From: Acanthaster planci
Taxonomy: Eukaryota; Echinodermata; Asteroidea; Valvatida; Acanthasteridae
Direction: 5' to 3'
DNA length: 64,000 nt
Assembly (NCBI RefSeq): GCF_001949145.1
Contig: NW_019091379.1
Location: 1,725,893-1,789,892, forward strand
Position numbers and translations under genes: made by a program. The first letter of the stretch is position 1, and each line of letters opens with the position of its first letter. The notes under the pieces were generated by a model, which saw only the letters and a list, made by a program, of their open reading frames with translations, was not told where the DNA came from and did not search any database. Shown here piece by piece: positions 1 to 12,700 of this stretch.

Positions 1-1339
1 TTCCTATGAAAGCATATGGACTGTCAAATATCCAACATTGAACTAAAAACCTACACTATTGAAAACCGACGCGAACGTCGGATATTCAAACGAACCTATC
101 TTCGTATTTGTGAGTGTAAACTATCATAACTGAACTGACACAATCATTGTACAAACAATTATTGATTCATGAAAAGACTTTTCTTTCCAGACTCTGGTTC
201 TAGTTCTATTCTGCGCAAGCACCTCCTCAGTGGTTATCACGCAAAAGTCGGAGTGAGGGACATAGTGGTTAAATTTTAAAGCAAGCTTTTAGTACAAGGT
301 TGAAAAGGTCCAGATGTTCAATCCTACTTTTGAATGTCTTGACATCAGGAATAGATCGTATGCTAGGTGGTTTTCCACTATTGTCCTTGGATAAAGAGAG
401 TATTGATAACACAGTTTGTTGAAGTTTGGGGGATTAATGATGTGGGGGTCCAGTATTGTGTCTTGTTGCGTAGGTATTGGTTCCACCAGGTGCTGGCAGA
501 TTTGATGGCGTAATATTGTGCATTTCCTTGTAAACTACAGTGAGTCGAAGTCAAATTCTGCGGAGCTCCAGAGTGTCCCATTTTAGAGAATTCATCATGT
601 TATTTACGCTTGAGATCCGTTTGTAGTCATCACAAACGAAGCAGGCTGCCCCAAGTTGTACTTTCTCCAGGGTGATCTTATTGTTATTGTGGGAAAGGAT
701 CCCATGTAGCCCCTCAGAATAATTTCGTTCGGTTGAGCGGGGTAGCGAATATGAACGAAATTAAGTTCTTACTGTGAATATATCACTCTGCGTCCCGGAA
801 GTGCACTGAACTGTGAGTCTTGGGTATATACATGTAAGTCAGGGTGTAGCAAAAATGTACCATCTGCGGTCCGACAGGCAAACACTTCTTCCATCATAGC
901 AACTTATTCTTATTATTTGCAAGGCTTTTTTCCCATTTTTTTCCAAAAGGTTTTTCCCACTGGGTTTTTTCCAGCAGGTTCTTCCCAACGGGGTTTTCCA
1001 ACCTACAAATAATATGAATGAAGTTGTGATGCTGATGGAAATAGCCATTGTATTTATATATCAATTATTTATCACAAGCTTTTAATTCACTTGTCATGAA
1101 CCACGGTCCATCCTATTTCAGTATAAGTATAGTATTAATTTTTAAAAAAGGTAAGTATTAAACGATAACGATTGCACGTCTCCCACTTAGTAATGCGCCG
1201 TAACATTACACTGGAATGTCTGGATTGTAAGGACAGTCTATGGTATTAGTCAGAGATCTATAAGAAGTGTAATTATAACGATATCAGATCCTTTAGGTCA
1301 CAGTGAGGAGTTTTCCATAATTCTGAATATCAATTAAAC

Positions 1340-1590
1340 GAAAGAAGTAATGAGTAAAAGGGATTGGTATGCCTGTCGGTCGCCCTCCCAGAGTTGCAAC
1401 CTAAGTGTCATTGACTCATTAAGAATCCAGTTTGGGTCTGACAAGGGCCTTGTAGGCATTCTCTTTGACCGATTTACAACAAGCACGAAGATTTCTTTTG
1501 AGGAGCCAGGAGTTCTGTTTGCTTTGCTAGACATTTGGTTAATATTCCTTGCCCAGCTTAGTTAAACTCCAAGATATGGATGATGGTCGG
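1340..1590 (-). pseudogene. LINE (non-LTR retrotransposon) reverse-transcriptase fragment, frameshifted
   Basis: Reading the minus strand from about 1590 down, pieces in shifting frames match the stereotyped C-terminal part of LINE ORF2: LSWARNINQ, then SSKANRT, then RNLRACCKSVKENAYKALVRP. In intact elements this runs on as the thumb region after the RT fingers and palm. At least one frameshift and an early stop (after VRPKLDS) break it, and the remaining 80 bp is too decayed to read. It is most like Jockey/CR1/RTE-type LINEs. It is a dead insertion in the symporter gene region. Confidence 0.7.
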
Positions 1591-2291
1591 TTGCTAGCGG
1601 AGTATGATTACCCATATTGATGTATATCATCTGTCTGTTCACACAGCTGAATTAAACTCTGTCGTTAAGATTTTAATGGGGAAATGCGGAATCCTGCATA
1701 GCGTCTGTGAGATGAAATACGATACGGGAATTTGTCACGGCATTGAAATCAATTATTATTTATCACTTTGGGCAAAAAACTCTCGGCGCCTGTAATTGGC
1801 AAAGTATTAATCGGGGTACCGCAGAAGCAGACAGAAGTGTCTACCATATTAGATTCAACAATATTAACACATACAATGATCTTTTTCTTATGACGTTTGT
1901 CGATCAATTTACTCAGCTAAGACCGCCTGGTTTGCTTTACTTTCAAAGCAGATGTAGCCACCTTTCATGCGGGAATTCGGAGACCGAGAGAATTAATGGG
2001 TAAAATCTGGAAGTCTGGCGCAACATTGACGAAAGAAGGTCGTTTCAGATGTGTCATGTGCTAGATTTTTTTTAAGTTGATGGAATCAACTCGTGTTAGT
2101 GTGTTTTAATGTATGTAAATTTCTGGAAGTATATTGATACAATTTCTGTCACGATTTTTACTTTTCTGTTTGCGCCAACTTTCTCGGTGCACCGAACGCA
2201 AGTTTCGAAATAACTTTGTGGTTTTTACATAGATTTGTGTTCATTCCTAAGATGTTATGACATTGAAAATCCTTCAGTTATTTTACTTTCT

Positions 2292-2294
<3 letters not shown>

Positions 2295-2349
<55 letters not shown>
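2295..2349. repeat. (CT)n microsatellite, ~27 units
   Basis: An uninterrupted CT dinucleotide run. The Ser-Leu repeat reading frame that spans it is an artefact of the repeat. Confidence 0.97.
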
Positions 2350-2352
<3 letters not shown>

Positions 2353-2494
2353 CAAACGCTTCAGGCCTACAATCGGGGATTTGTTTCGGAGACAAAGCCT
2401 GACACGGAAACAAAGTTGAGTATTGGAAAACGGCCGAGATTTCAGTGACCCTTAGCGCTACGAGAATCGCAGCCTACGCTAAAATTTGAGTGCT

Positions 2495-2560
2495 AATATA
2501 TATAATAATAAGGAACATTTATATTGCACTGACACTATTCCAATATACTCACCTGCGCAT
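2495..2560 (-). repeat. Probable LINE/SINE 3' tail, minus orientation
   Basis: On the minus strand the sequence reads toward a short ATT/TTA-rich microsatellite (ATATAAATGTTCCTTATTATT). This is the arrangement of many invertebrate LINE and SINE 3' ends that terminate in a short tandem repeat. No coding part is attached. The identification rests on resemblance only. Confidence 0.4.
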
Positions 2561-3528
2561 AACAATACCCATCACTAGCAGAGATGAAAATCAGGTGTTG
2601 GAAAAAGCTTCAATGACATACAAAAAATAGGCCGACTGGGGTCGTTCGAGTGTAACTTAATAGCGCATAGGCATACTCATTGTTACAAGCCGCTGACTAC
2701 AGGCCGAACTATAGTTTGCGCCCGAGCTTGCCCTCTTATTTTATGCTGTAGTCACATTGTTTCTTTATATTGTAATTGTGATTTATGTATGGAAAACAAA
2801 CCAAGCCAAACCAATATTTCAAGTATTACGCCGTCACTCAGTACGGTACCTTTTCTTTTTCAAAGAAATTAAGGAGTGAACTTTTTTGCCCTGGGAATTT
2901 GGACCGCTCATTTTCTCAAGGTGGGCACTCAGTGGGTTCGGTTACAATTAAAACACTGACCAAGGTGGACTTTCACCAGATTTTTCCCTTCTCTAATCTC
3001 TGAGCGAGGGCGGCACACGAGAGCCACAGGCCGCTGGAGGGAGGGGTGTCCGCATGACCCCTCCCCCCAATCAAGCCACTATAAACGATATAAAAACTTC
3101 GTCCAGAATCAGAAAACTCCAACTGTACTTTAGCATATTATTGTATTTTAATGTAACGCTTTAAACGGCAAGTACAAAAATTCGTCTTGTCGAACCATTG
3201 CTCAATCTGTGAACTGAACTGTGGAACATGAGCGTTTTAATATTCTCTTCAATTTAAGAAAAATTATATCTGTAGGGGGGGTAAGACTCTTGGTGAAAAG
3301 TGCACTTTGTAAAATAATGGCCAAATACTTCGTGCTTTACCTTGCAAGTAATGTTTTTAATAATGAAAACACCACCAAGAATTAAGAAAAGCAAAAATAA
3401 AAGAAAATATGGAGGCCAGACACAATTTTTAGCCCTATGCAGGATGACGCTTCAGTCACTGAGGGTTTAACCTTAATACCCTTTCCCGTTGGTCTACGTA
3501 CCTGTATGTGCAAACATATGGAGCTTAC

Positions 3529-3744
3529 CGAGTGGGTTGTCAGGGTTGTCCGCAGGATCGTGATAAACCTTGACAAGGAAAATCAGCAGGATTATAAAGA
3601 TGACGGAAGTGTTGAAGTAGGACACGTAGAACGTGGCGCCTAGGCCCCCAATGAAAGTGTAGGCGCCGATCACAGCCGCTAATGTCATCGCGGCCAGTTC
3701 GAGACTTAGGCCGTCCACGAGGGTCGTCAAAACAGCACAACCTC
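3529..3744 (-). CDS. Symporter exon 4 (last exon seen in the window)
   Basis: This 216-nt exon starts with two bases that complete a Gly codon from exon 3, giving MLMLGGCAVLTTL. It ends one base into a codon at a GTAAGC donor. It encodes two helices with AAVIGAYTFIGGLGATF and SYFNTSVIFIILLIFLVKVY, then an acidic loop (HDPADNPDNPL). The following exon must lie at lower coordinates. I found no convincing match in 1-3528, so it probably lies outside the window. Confidence 0.88.
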
Positions 3745-6700
3745 CTTGAAGAGAGAACATGAAACAGACAAAGAAAGCGAATGGATAACATTTCAAAAGC
3801 AATCAGCTTATCATTCTGATTGATGAAACACTTTTAGTCAGAAAATAAAGCTTTAAATGTCTTCAATGATATGATGGGTTAAAAGGCTCCCGTTATTTAT
3901 CTACAAAACAAGACAGGATCCACTATTGCCTATTCGGGCTGATTTTGCCTCTATCAGTACAGCAATGTCGGGTTTTTATATAAACTTTCCATCAACAAAG
4001 ACACCTTCATGTTACAGGTCATAATGTATAATGCACTCGATCCAGCGATTAATTTGCATTGGTATCACTGTTTCAACCCCTGCAAATCTGTAACCACTTT
4101 GCCCAGTACGGTCAAAGAAAAACAGAGAAAGTCGCCCAAATTTTAAAATAACGGTGTCAAAATGTGAGACAGGCACATTTCCAAGCTGTAGCCCACTCGA
4201 GTAAACACTATTGGCAAGGCAGTGATATTTGAAAAGTGCATGAGTTGGAATTATTTTATTTAGGATAAAGGCTGAACAGTTTCTGGTCAGGGCCGGAAGG
4301 GACGGTACCAGTATAGGAACAGTGTAAAATACGAAATATTTAAGGGCCGACGAAAAGTTGAAGGTCTATAAAAATGATTTTGTTCTACAAAACACGAACA
4401 GCTACACATTCACGCACACAGAGTAGAAAGTTTCAACGTCGCTGTCACAGTTTGGAAAAGCTTCAAACTGGATTGCTTACTCCATGGATCATAACAAAAT
4501 GCGAGGCGGTAATGTTAATCAGCAGCATAAAAGTGGTGTTTGTATATACGCTGGAGCGCGTAATTATTATTTTCCTAGGAAGGTTAGGGGTAAGTACAAA
4601 GTGCGTATCTGAACCCTCGTACATGCGTTTTGCCGTAGGAAGATTTGGGGCAATAAATGGGGTGGACGAACCTTTACGCATATTATGCAACAAAATTGCT
4701 CCCGGCCAGTTGCCCGGTAGATTTTTGGAAGAGGGACACAGACGAAGTTACAACTCTTCACTTCAAAGTGTTCCATGATCATCGCCGCGCGGTCAGACGA
4801 ACCATAGTAAACATTTCAAAAATGCCTGATTAGTGCCTGCGGCTTAGCCGGACAAGTGGGGCCCGTCAAATATATTTGTGGAGTTTTCTTTGCAATTAGC
4901 TACACCCTATCGCTGTGACCAGGAAATAGAGAAAAAAATCTCTGACATTAGATTTACTTCTGCCATCGTGAATAAACTTTTTCTAAATTTTTGATACACT
5001 GTTCCATTATTCATGCAATGTTTGTAATTTTATTTTGTCACTCCAAGACACCAGTTTTCAACGTCTTTGTACGAATTAGGCTAAGACTGGCCAACAACAT
5101 GTTGACCACCACAGCACAGTTAAGTTAATTTAACGAACAAAGTGCGCTATTTCATTACAAGGAGTGATCATGAGATCTCATAAGATACCTTTTTGGTATA
5201 AATTCCGTATTAAAAATGATTCAAATAAAACACAAAATCTTGTGTTATTTACAACTTGGTTATTTACCCCCAAAATAAGTCCAGATAAAAGCGTTCGATA
5301 AGGGCAATAAATGCACATGAATACTACAGGAACACAGCCTAATACAAGCAACTGCGCAAGCATTAAGTTTGATGTTGTCAGATCATACCAAGCACCAAAT
5401 AAGGCGTGAATATTTAATTTCCTTTAGTTCAGTACACCAAGTTTTAAAAGTGCAGATTACCAGTGAAAAATTGCTGCGTTAACCACGCCTATAAACGATA
5501 CTTGCCCCTGACCCTCATTGGAAAAAATATACGGGGCAGCAGTAAGGTCGATGGAACACTGGTGCCCGAAGCATAGGGAACACGCATCCCGCTTTGCTTT
5601 GGGGTTGGTATTTCAAATGACCTTAATTGAATTTGACATCTGTTTGAAATCTGCTTCAGAAGCTTAGTAGTACACACGACTACATGACTATCCTTCCGGC
5701 ATCGACCGTCAATCATCGTCATCACCGCGGGTACTGCCGCTTGAATTAATTTCTATTTACATTTTCTTCAATCTGCTTATGCTTAAATTGTTACTTCAAT
5801 TTTATGGAAATTATAATGGTGTTTAAAGGTAGCAAAACTTCCCATTTAAAATTGTGCAAGAATTTCTTGATCAGCTTCTTTCTGGTTGCTATCTTCATAC
5901 TTTTCAACAATTCGTTTGACTATAGTTGTAAGGTAGAATTGTATTTTTTGTCCGACAATTTCTCTTTCCTTAATTCTATTTCCTTAACAGTGTGTCACGA
6001 AACCAATTTTTTAACTATATTTTTTATTGATCGGTCGTAGTCGTCTTACGTCCAGTGGTCACAGTCACAAAAAGGGTTAAAGACGTGATTTTAGTGATAT
6101 TAATATCCAGCATTTTATCCAAGAAATGCTGCGCAGGGAAGGGCGTTCTGCTTCCGACAGTGTTTTCTGTTTCGGGCATAGCTGAGATATTGCCGGTGTG
6201 ATTTTCAAAACTAGGCCAATTCTTTGCAGGCCGATTTTTGCTGTGATGGTTTGAATCAATTTTCTTATACCATCATGCCGTTTGCAAAAGCTGCATATTC
6301 TGTAATTCGTATGCTGTGAAGGCCATGCACAGGCACCTTCCCGATCATTTAATGAATTATTGTTAATATTTGCAATTCCCGAATAATGACAATATTATTG
6401 AAAATTCTTGGTGAATAATTGGTTGAGTTTGTACGAGTATATTGAAATATTTTCCCCGATCAGATTTGGATGATGGAATTGAGCTGTACAAGATACGTTA
6501 TGTTATGGCCTCGTAGCTCTACACGACTCCATCAGTCCGTTATTTGTGTAGGAAACGGACTACAAACGAAGTTGGATAAATGTTATAGATCGTTAGTTTC
6601 ATCATTGTAATTCTTTCTATCGACAGTGGGAACGAATGTACTCAGACTTTGGACGGTTTTTTGTGCATTGTTTAACGTAGAATTGAATTAAGCACTAAAT

Positions 6701-9700
6701 GTGAAATGATGATGATCAACTGACGAGGAGAGGGTCGAAGTCAACAGCAATTTCCCAGCCCACACTCGCAGTAGAAGACTACACGAGTCTAGGAGTACCC
6801 TTGTTTGGTTTGATGCAGCGATCTGAGACGCTCGGAGACCACGCCTTAGTTTAAGACCGCGAAAGCAAGCATTCAGCATCTTATGACGTATGTTGAGCTT
6901 GCCTGGAAATTCGTCACAGCTAGGTGACAGGAGGGGGATCATGAACTAAAATGTGNCAAGATGTCTGAAAGGAATTCCCCAGATTCCTGCCAGACAATGA
7001 CCAACACAAAGCGGGGGGGGGGTTCTCTTCGTCTCATACCTCGCTGCATATGAAACTGTGCAATGCATGCTGTGCACATATGCTGAATTCTAGGAACGAA
7101 TTGTGACAGGTGGGAGCATCGTGAACTAAACTGTGCAATGCATGCTGTGCACATATGCTGAATTCTAGGAACGAATTGTGACAGGTGGGAGTATCACGAA
7201 CTAAACTGTGCGGTGCTGTGCAAATTTGCTGAATTCTAAGAAAGAATAGACTCAGTGAAAAGGGACCATCTGCATTAGCAAGTACCTCGATTTATGCTGA
7301 ATTGCGAAAGCCTAGTTAGTTATAACTTATCTTAACTGAAATAGCCGTTCTCAGTATTGCTCCTATAACGTACATAGATCTGCCACATGAATAATTTATT
7401 ATGAACTTGGTTGAATTAGGATGTGAACGGCATCATTGGTGACGAACGAGTGACCAGTAAAAGAAATATAGTTTTTTGCTTTGCCTGCTGTGGGCAGTTT
7501 TGCATGATTTGCATATTTGGCGTGCCCCTGCAAATGCAATGCCGTACCCATACCTTGTGATTCACGGAATCACTCAACCTTATCCCTATATAACTTGAAC
7601 GGCCCTCCGGCTTAACCATTCAGGTGAAGTCACAGAAATCGAGCAACTGAGTAGATTTTTTACCTGTTTCATTTCCCGTGGTCTCCAATTGCTAAAGCCC
7701 ATCCCCGTCCCACCCCAAGGAGTTCGTACACCATTCTTTTCCTCGTTGAGGTTTTCTTTTCTTTCCGAAATCCTTTCTCTTTTATTCTCAGGCATGCCAG
7801 CTTTTGAGTCGTGTTTCTCCTGCGGCATGTCAAAGCGAACACCAAGCCCAGCTGTCCCTTTCTCCGCTTACAAATCTTTCACCTGGCAGGCACTGTCTTT
7901 TCAAATAGCCTTGTCAAGCCAACCCAGAATCGCTTCCGCAGAGTCTTTCGACACAGGCAGGAAAAACAACGGCCTATCGGTCTGCCCCAGATCAGAGTAC
8001 ACAGAGCCACTATCTGTGAGAAATTGGACGAGGTATTGACGTCTTGTCCATGTAGATCCTCGAAATCGTCATATTTTCATTCTGATGATCTACCAGTTAG
8101 AGGAAGGTTGAGACAACGTATTAAATTTTGGCGTGACATAGGTACTCCGGGTATGATGTTGTCAATCGTTGAAAATGGCTTTGTAATTCCTTTCGTAGAA
8201 GAACTCCCGGCGTTTTTTCTCCGTAATAACGAATCTGCTTTAAGTGAGGCCGCTTTCGTGACAGATTCTGTATTAGAATTGTTGGCTTCTAACCACATTG
8301 TAGAGAAAACCCATCCCTCCTATGTCGTCAGCTCTTTATCCATTTCATGTTCAGCATCAAAGAAAAACAGGCTCATCCTTGATCTCAGTGTTCTCAATAC
8401 TTACATTTCTAAGAAACACTTTAAATTAGATGACTGGAAGTTAGGTATTCAATATCTTTCGTCCAATGCCCTCATGGTATCTTCTGATTTAAAGTCGGGC
8501 TGCCACCATTTCGACATGGCTTCTGTCTCCCACCGATATTTTAGGTTTTACTTGGAGCATTAACGGGGTAGACAGATACTTTGAATTTACCGTATTGCCA
8601 TTTGGGCTAACAACTGCCCCTTACATATTCAATAAAGCTCTCAAACCATTAGTTTTTCACTGACGGTCCTGTGGTATTCTGATAGCTCTCTATCTGGATG
8701 ACGATTTTATTGTCGATCCACGTTCCAAAGCACTCTTCTGACCATTCTCAGATAGCTTTAGGTATCGCTAACCACGTACGCTGTGATCTCCTAGAGGCAC
8801 GTTTTGTATACAACATATCCAAGAGCATTTGGAATCCTGCATCTTCCATCGATTGGCCGGGTATGAGATAGGATACCACACAGGGTACGCTGCAGGTACT
8901 TAGGACGTAGGACTGATAAAATTTAAGGCATCTATAGAGTTCCTGTTCAATCAATTTTCGTCTCTAACTATTAGGGACTTGCATTCATTTGTACCCTGTA
9001 AAAAAACGTTTGGAGTTTAAACACTTTTTTGTCCCCACTTTCTCCACACGTTTAACCTATTACATGTTTATTAAAATGTGTTTAGGAATGTGCTTAAAAC
9101 GCTAGACGCTTTTCCGTCGTACATGTTTAGCTTTTTGAAATCCGTTAGCATTTCAACACATTTCTAAACGCATAACGCTAAACATGTCGCGGTTAAACAT
9201 GTCAAAAAAGTGGGCACAAAAAATGTGTTTAAACTCTAAGCGTTGTTTGTACAGTAGGCCAAATCATTTCCTTGTCACCCTTGGTCGGCAATATTACAAG
9301 GTTGGTGACTCGTAATTGTCAGACGATAATCGCTGCCGCCTCCGATGAAAGTGATCCATTTGTCCCTTCAAATGCCTGCTTATCTGAGCTTAAGTTTTAG
9401 AGAGATAACGTCCAACATTTTAATGTGCGTTTCCTTTTTGCCCATCAGGTTGTAAATAGAATAATTTGTTCGGATGCTAGTTCAACCGGCGCGGGAGCTA
9501 TAACCTGCAATGACGTCCACACTGCCCACAAGCTGTGGTCTCCGGCAGAATCAAAACAGAGTTCAACTTGGTATGAGCTCGAGCCTATTCGATTCGCCCT
9601 GCTCTCTTTTCTTCCCTTAATTCGTGCTTCTGAGTTAGAATCACTCACCGACAGTCTATGTGCAGCCAGGATTATCAAACCTGGCAGCATGAAGCCACAC

Positions 9701-12700
9701 CTTCACAACTTGGCTGTGGATATTTTTTTGTATTTGTCTCGGCAATTCTATTCGCCTTAATGTTGAGTGGGTTCCTAGGACCATAAACAATCAAGCCGAT
9801 TTTTTCAGCAGAATAATTGACACAGATGACTTGGTCTCTTTCAGACGAATTCTTCACGTTGATTAACTCTTGCTGGGGTCCATTTACGATCGACTGCTTC
9901 ACTACCTTTTATAATTCTAAATTGCCTCAATTTTATTCTCGTTCTTGGAACCCACATTCATCAGGCATAGACGCTTTCGCTTACAGCTGGCATAGCGAAA
10001 ATGTATTATTGGTTCCCCCGTAGTCATGATTCCATCCACCCTCAAGCACATGTATCACTGCCGATCCTGGTGTTCTTACATTTCCATGGTGGCCTTCCCA
10101 ACCATTTTGGCCTTTGCTGTGGTCGCATCACCGCGCCTGGATTAAGGACTTCATTACTCAATTGGGTTCTCGTGAGCTTAAACACAGTAGAAATGGAAAT
10201 AGTCTCTTTGGGTCAAATAATTTCGATGGCTTCATAGTATTAGCATATACAGATTTCGAGTTGGTGTAACAGCTTTATTGGATTTGTACTTTATTATCAA
10301 GATTCCCACACTTATCTAAATTTTCCTCCTTCTCGTGTGCATACAAATCGTTCGCAACCATTCCTTCTGGCGTGATTTTCCATGTTAATTTCAAGCACAG
10401 AAGGAGTCTATCCAGCTGGATACGATTTTTGCTAAATCGGAGAGTACGGTGTCGTCTTATCTCTACGAAACTCGTCAATTTCTGTTCTGGTTAGATTCGC
10501 AATGTATTGCCCCGGTGTTGCTAATTTCTGAACAAGACCTGACATCCTATTTGTCCCGAACAAAATCGAAATTGAATTCTGATAGTGTTTTGATTTCCAC
10601 CGCCGCCGCATTGCGGTGGTTTCATTCCCTAATCAATTCCAAAAGCAATCCACTTGATTCACCCATCATACAAGACACTGTGTTTTCTGCGACCTCCACC
10701 ATCATCCTGTACAAAACACCTAATTTTTCCCACTCAGGTCAAAGCAATTGTCGATCTGTTTGCAGGTCCGGGCTTCGCTATTAGATCTTAGATCTGCCCG
10801 TTACGTCTCAAGTACGACATAACGAGATGGCCGGTATGAAAGCCAATCATTTAACTGAGATTAGTTGCGATGACAAAAAGGGTATTTTTATCTTCAACCC
10901 CAAATCCAAAACTGATATTTTTTAGAGACGGTAGCTATGCCTTTTTGTGTGACACTTTGGATAATTATTTACCTGTCACAATTTTGCGTCGATATCTAAG
11001 CGAATCTGGTATACAATTTGGTCAGGACAAATACTTGTTCACTCCCGTTACATTTTTGTCCGGTTCAAATACGTAAAAGGTTGGGGCTAACAGACCCTTA
11101 AGTTACACTAGGTGCCGAGAATTATTACTTGAGGCCTTAAGGCGCATAGGTGTAAATGATCCTAAGGGATACAGCCTACACAGCCTCCGATCTGGTGGAG
11201 CTTCTTATCTTGCAAACAAATATGTTCCTGAAGCTTTAATTATGCAACATGGTCGATAGAAGACCACTGAGGCAAAAAAATAAATGTGTCAGATGGAATA
11301 CTAAAGAAAGATTAGATTTGTCACTTGCACTTTTTAGGGAGTAATCGCTGATAAAATATTTCATAGCTCTGCAAGTATCCCTGGCCACAGCTTTCTATGT
11401 GTAAAAAGGCTAATTTTTTAGCCGGTTAGCGTTCTGTTTCCACATATGAAGAAGTGATGATTAAGAAAGCAGATGAATAATCCATTGTTAAAAAAAGCTT
11501 CAAGTCAGTCATCGTTTGTTTCGCTTTGTTTGTGTATGTATGTTTGGATCAGATGATTTGATTAATGCAGGCTTAAATTGGATGTATAGCGAAGTATGGA
11601 TCAGATGATCCAAGACGGTTAGATGACATTTAGTGGATGTTAAGAAGAAGAGAAGAAAAGAGTGTTAAGAAAGTGAGAACAAGTCCATTGTATCATAATT
11701 TGGTAAGCTCGGTATTCGTGACACACCACTATCCCATGCTAAATAAATACACCTGGAAGTACAACCCATTGCCTCTCTCTCCTTTGTATGGCGGTCTATA
11801 ACACTAAACTGCTTTTCGTGCGTATGGGCGTAGCGAAGTAGCGCGAAATTTTGTTGAGTAGAGACACAAAGTGTGTATTCATATTAGATTAACTCATTGC
11901 CAATTTACTATAGACACAAAGTGTGTAATGACAACTGATTAACTAATTGTCTTACTTAAGACAGTGCGCACCTGTTCGTTTATTACCTTAAATTGTGATT
12001 TGTTCCTAGGAAATAAATTGTAAATGTATTTTAATTTCTATATTTAACCTTGCGGCGAACTTTCTTTCTCTGGCAATATTCCGTGAATTTACGCAAGTTT
12101 TCCCCTCCACGTAGGAAAAAAATATTATTCTTGGGTGATTCTGACACAGAGGTCAAAAAAGCAGTTATTTCTTGTTTAAACTGCATGGTAACAATCGGTC
12201 CGGATTCCAATGATTAAAGCAACATTAGCAATGATTTTCTTTTCTAACAGACAATCATTTGTCCCAGGACTCATGTATTTTTAAAAAAAACTTTATTCCT
12301 TACCAAGCATGAGCATTGCCGTCACTATGATGTTGGTCAGGAGAGCGAAGAAGCAGAAGACGAGATGAGTCCGCGGTCCGAACCTCGCCATGATGACCTG
12401 GAGGAAAGTCTTGGCTCCCGGGGCACGCGTCTTCATCTGGGCTGAAAGGGTGGCAAAAAGGAGAAGAGGGATGGTCGCCCCTGCAGCGTACCAGAAGGGT
12501 CCACTGATGCCGGTCTGTGGAGTGACAGATGTAGTTTGGCGCATCAACATGCCCAAAACACTTGTGTTAAACCAAACGGTTGGGCGCGTTTGGAGCAGCA
12601 AGTCAACTTTATATGCCGTGTGTCCCTACTTTCTGAAAACAATGTCCAGGCCTGAATGGTTTCAGGCAAAATGGAAGGGTTATGGTCGGTTCCTTGTTAC

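Larger units (their letters stand above)
7640..11400 (+). mobile_element. Decayed tyrosine-recombinase retrotransposon (DIRS/Ngaro type)
   Basis: Order on the plus strand is reverse transcriptase, RNase H, a conserved linker, then tyrosine recombinase. That order without a DDE integrase defines the DIRS-like order of retrotransposons. All parts carry stop codons and frameshifts, so it is dead. A MITE splits it at 8994-9254. The left end (7640-8040) may be gag-like but is not convincing. I could not identify the inverted or split direct terminal repeats such elements normally have, so the boundaries are approximate. It lies in intron 3 of the symporter in antisense orientation to that gene. 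Confidence 0.85.

Noticed and set aside
2257-2448. Frame with a long Ser-Leu repeat
   Set aside because: Translation of the (CT)n microsatellite.
3382-3643. Short frames on both strands around symporter exon 4
   Set aside because: Out-of-frame shadows of the true exon 3529-3744.
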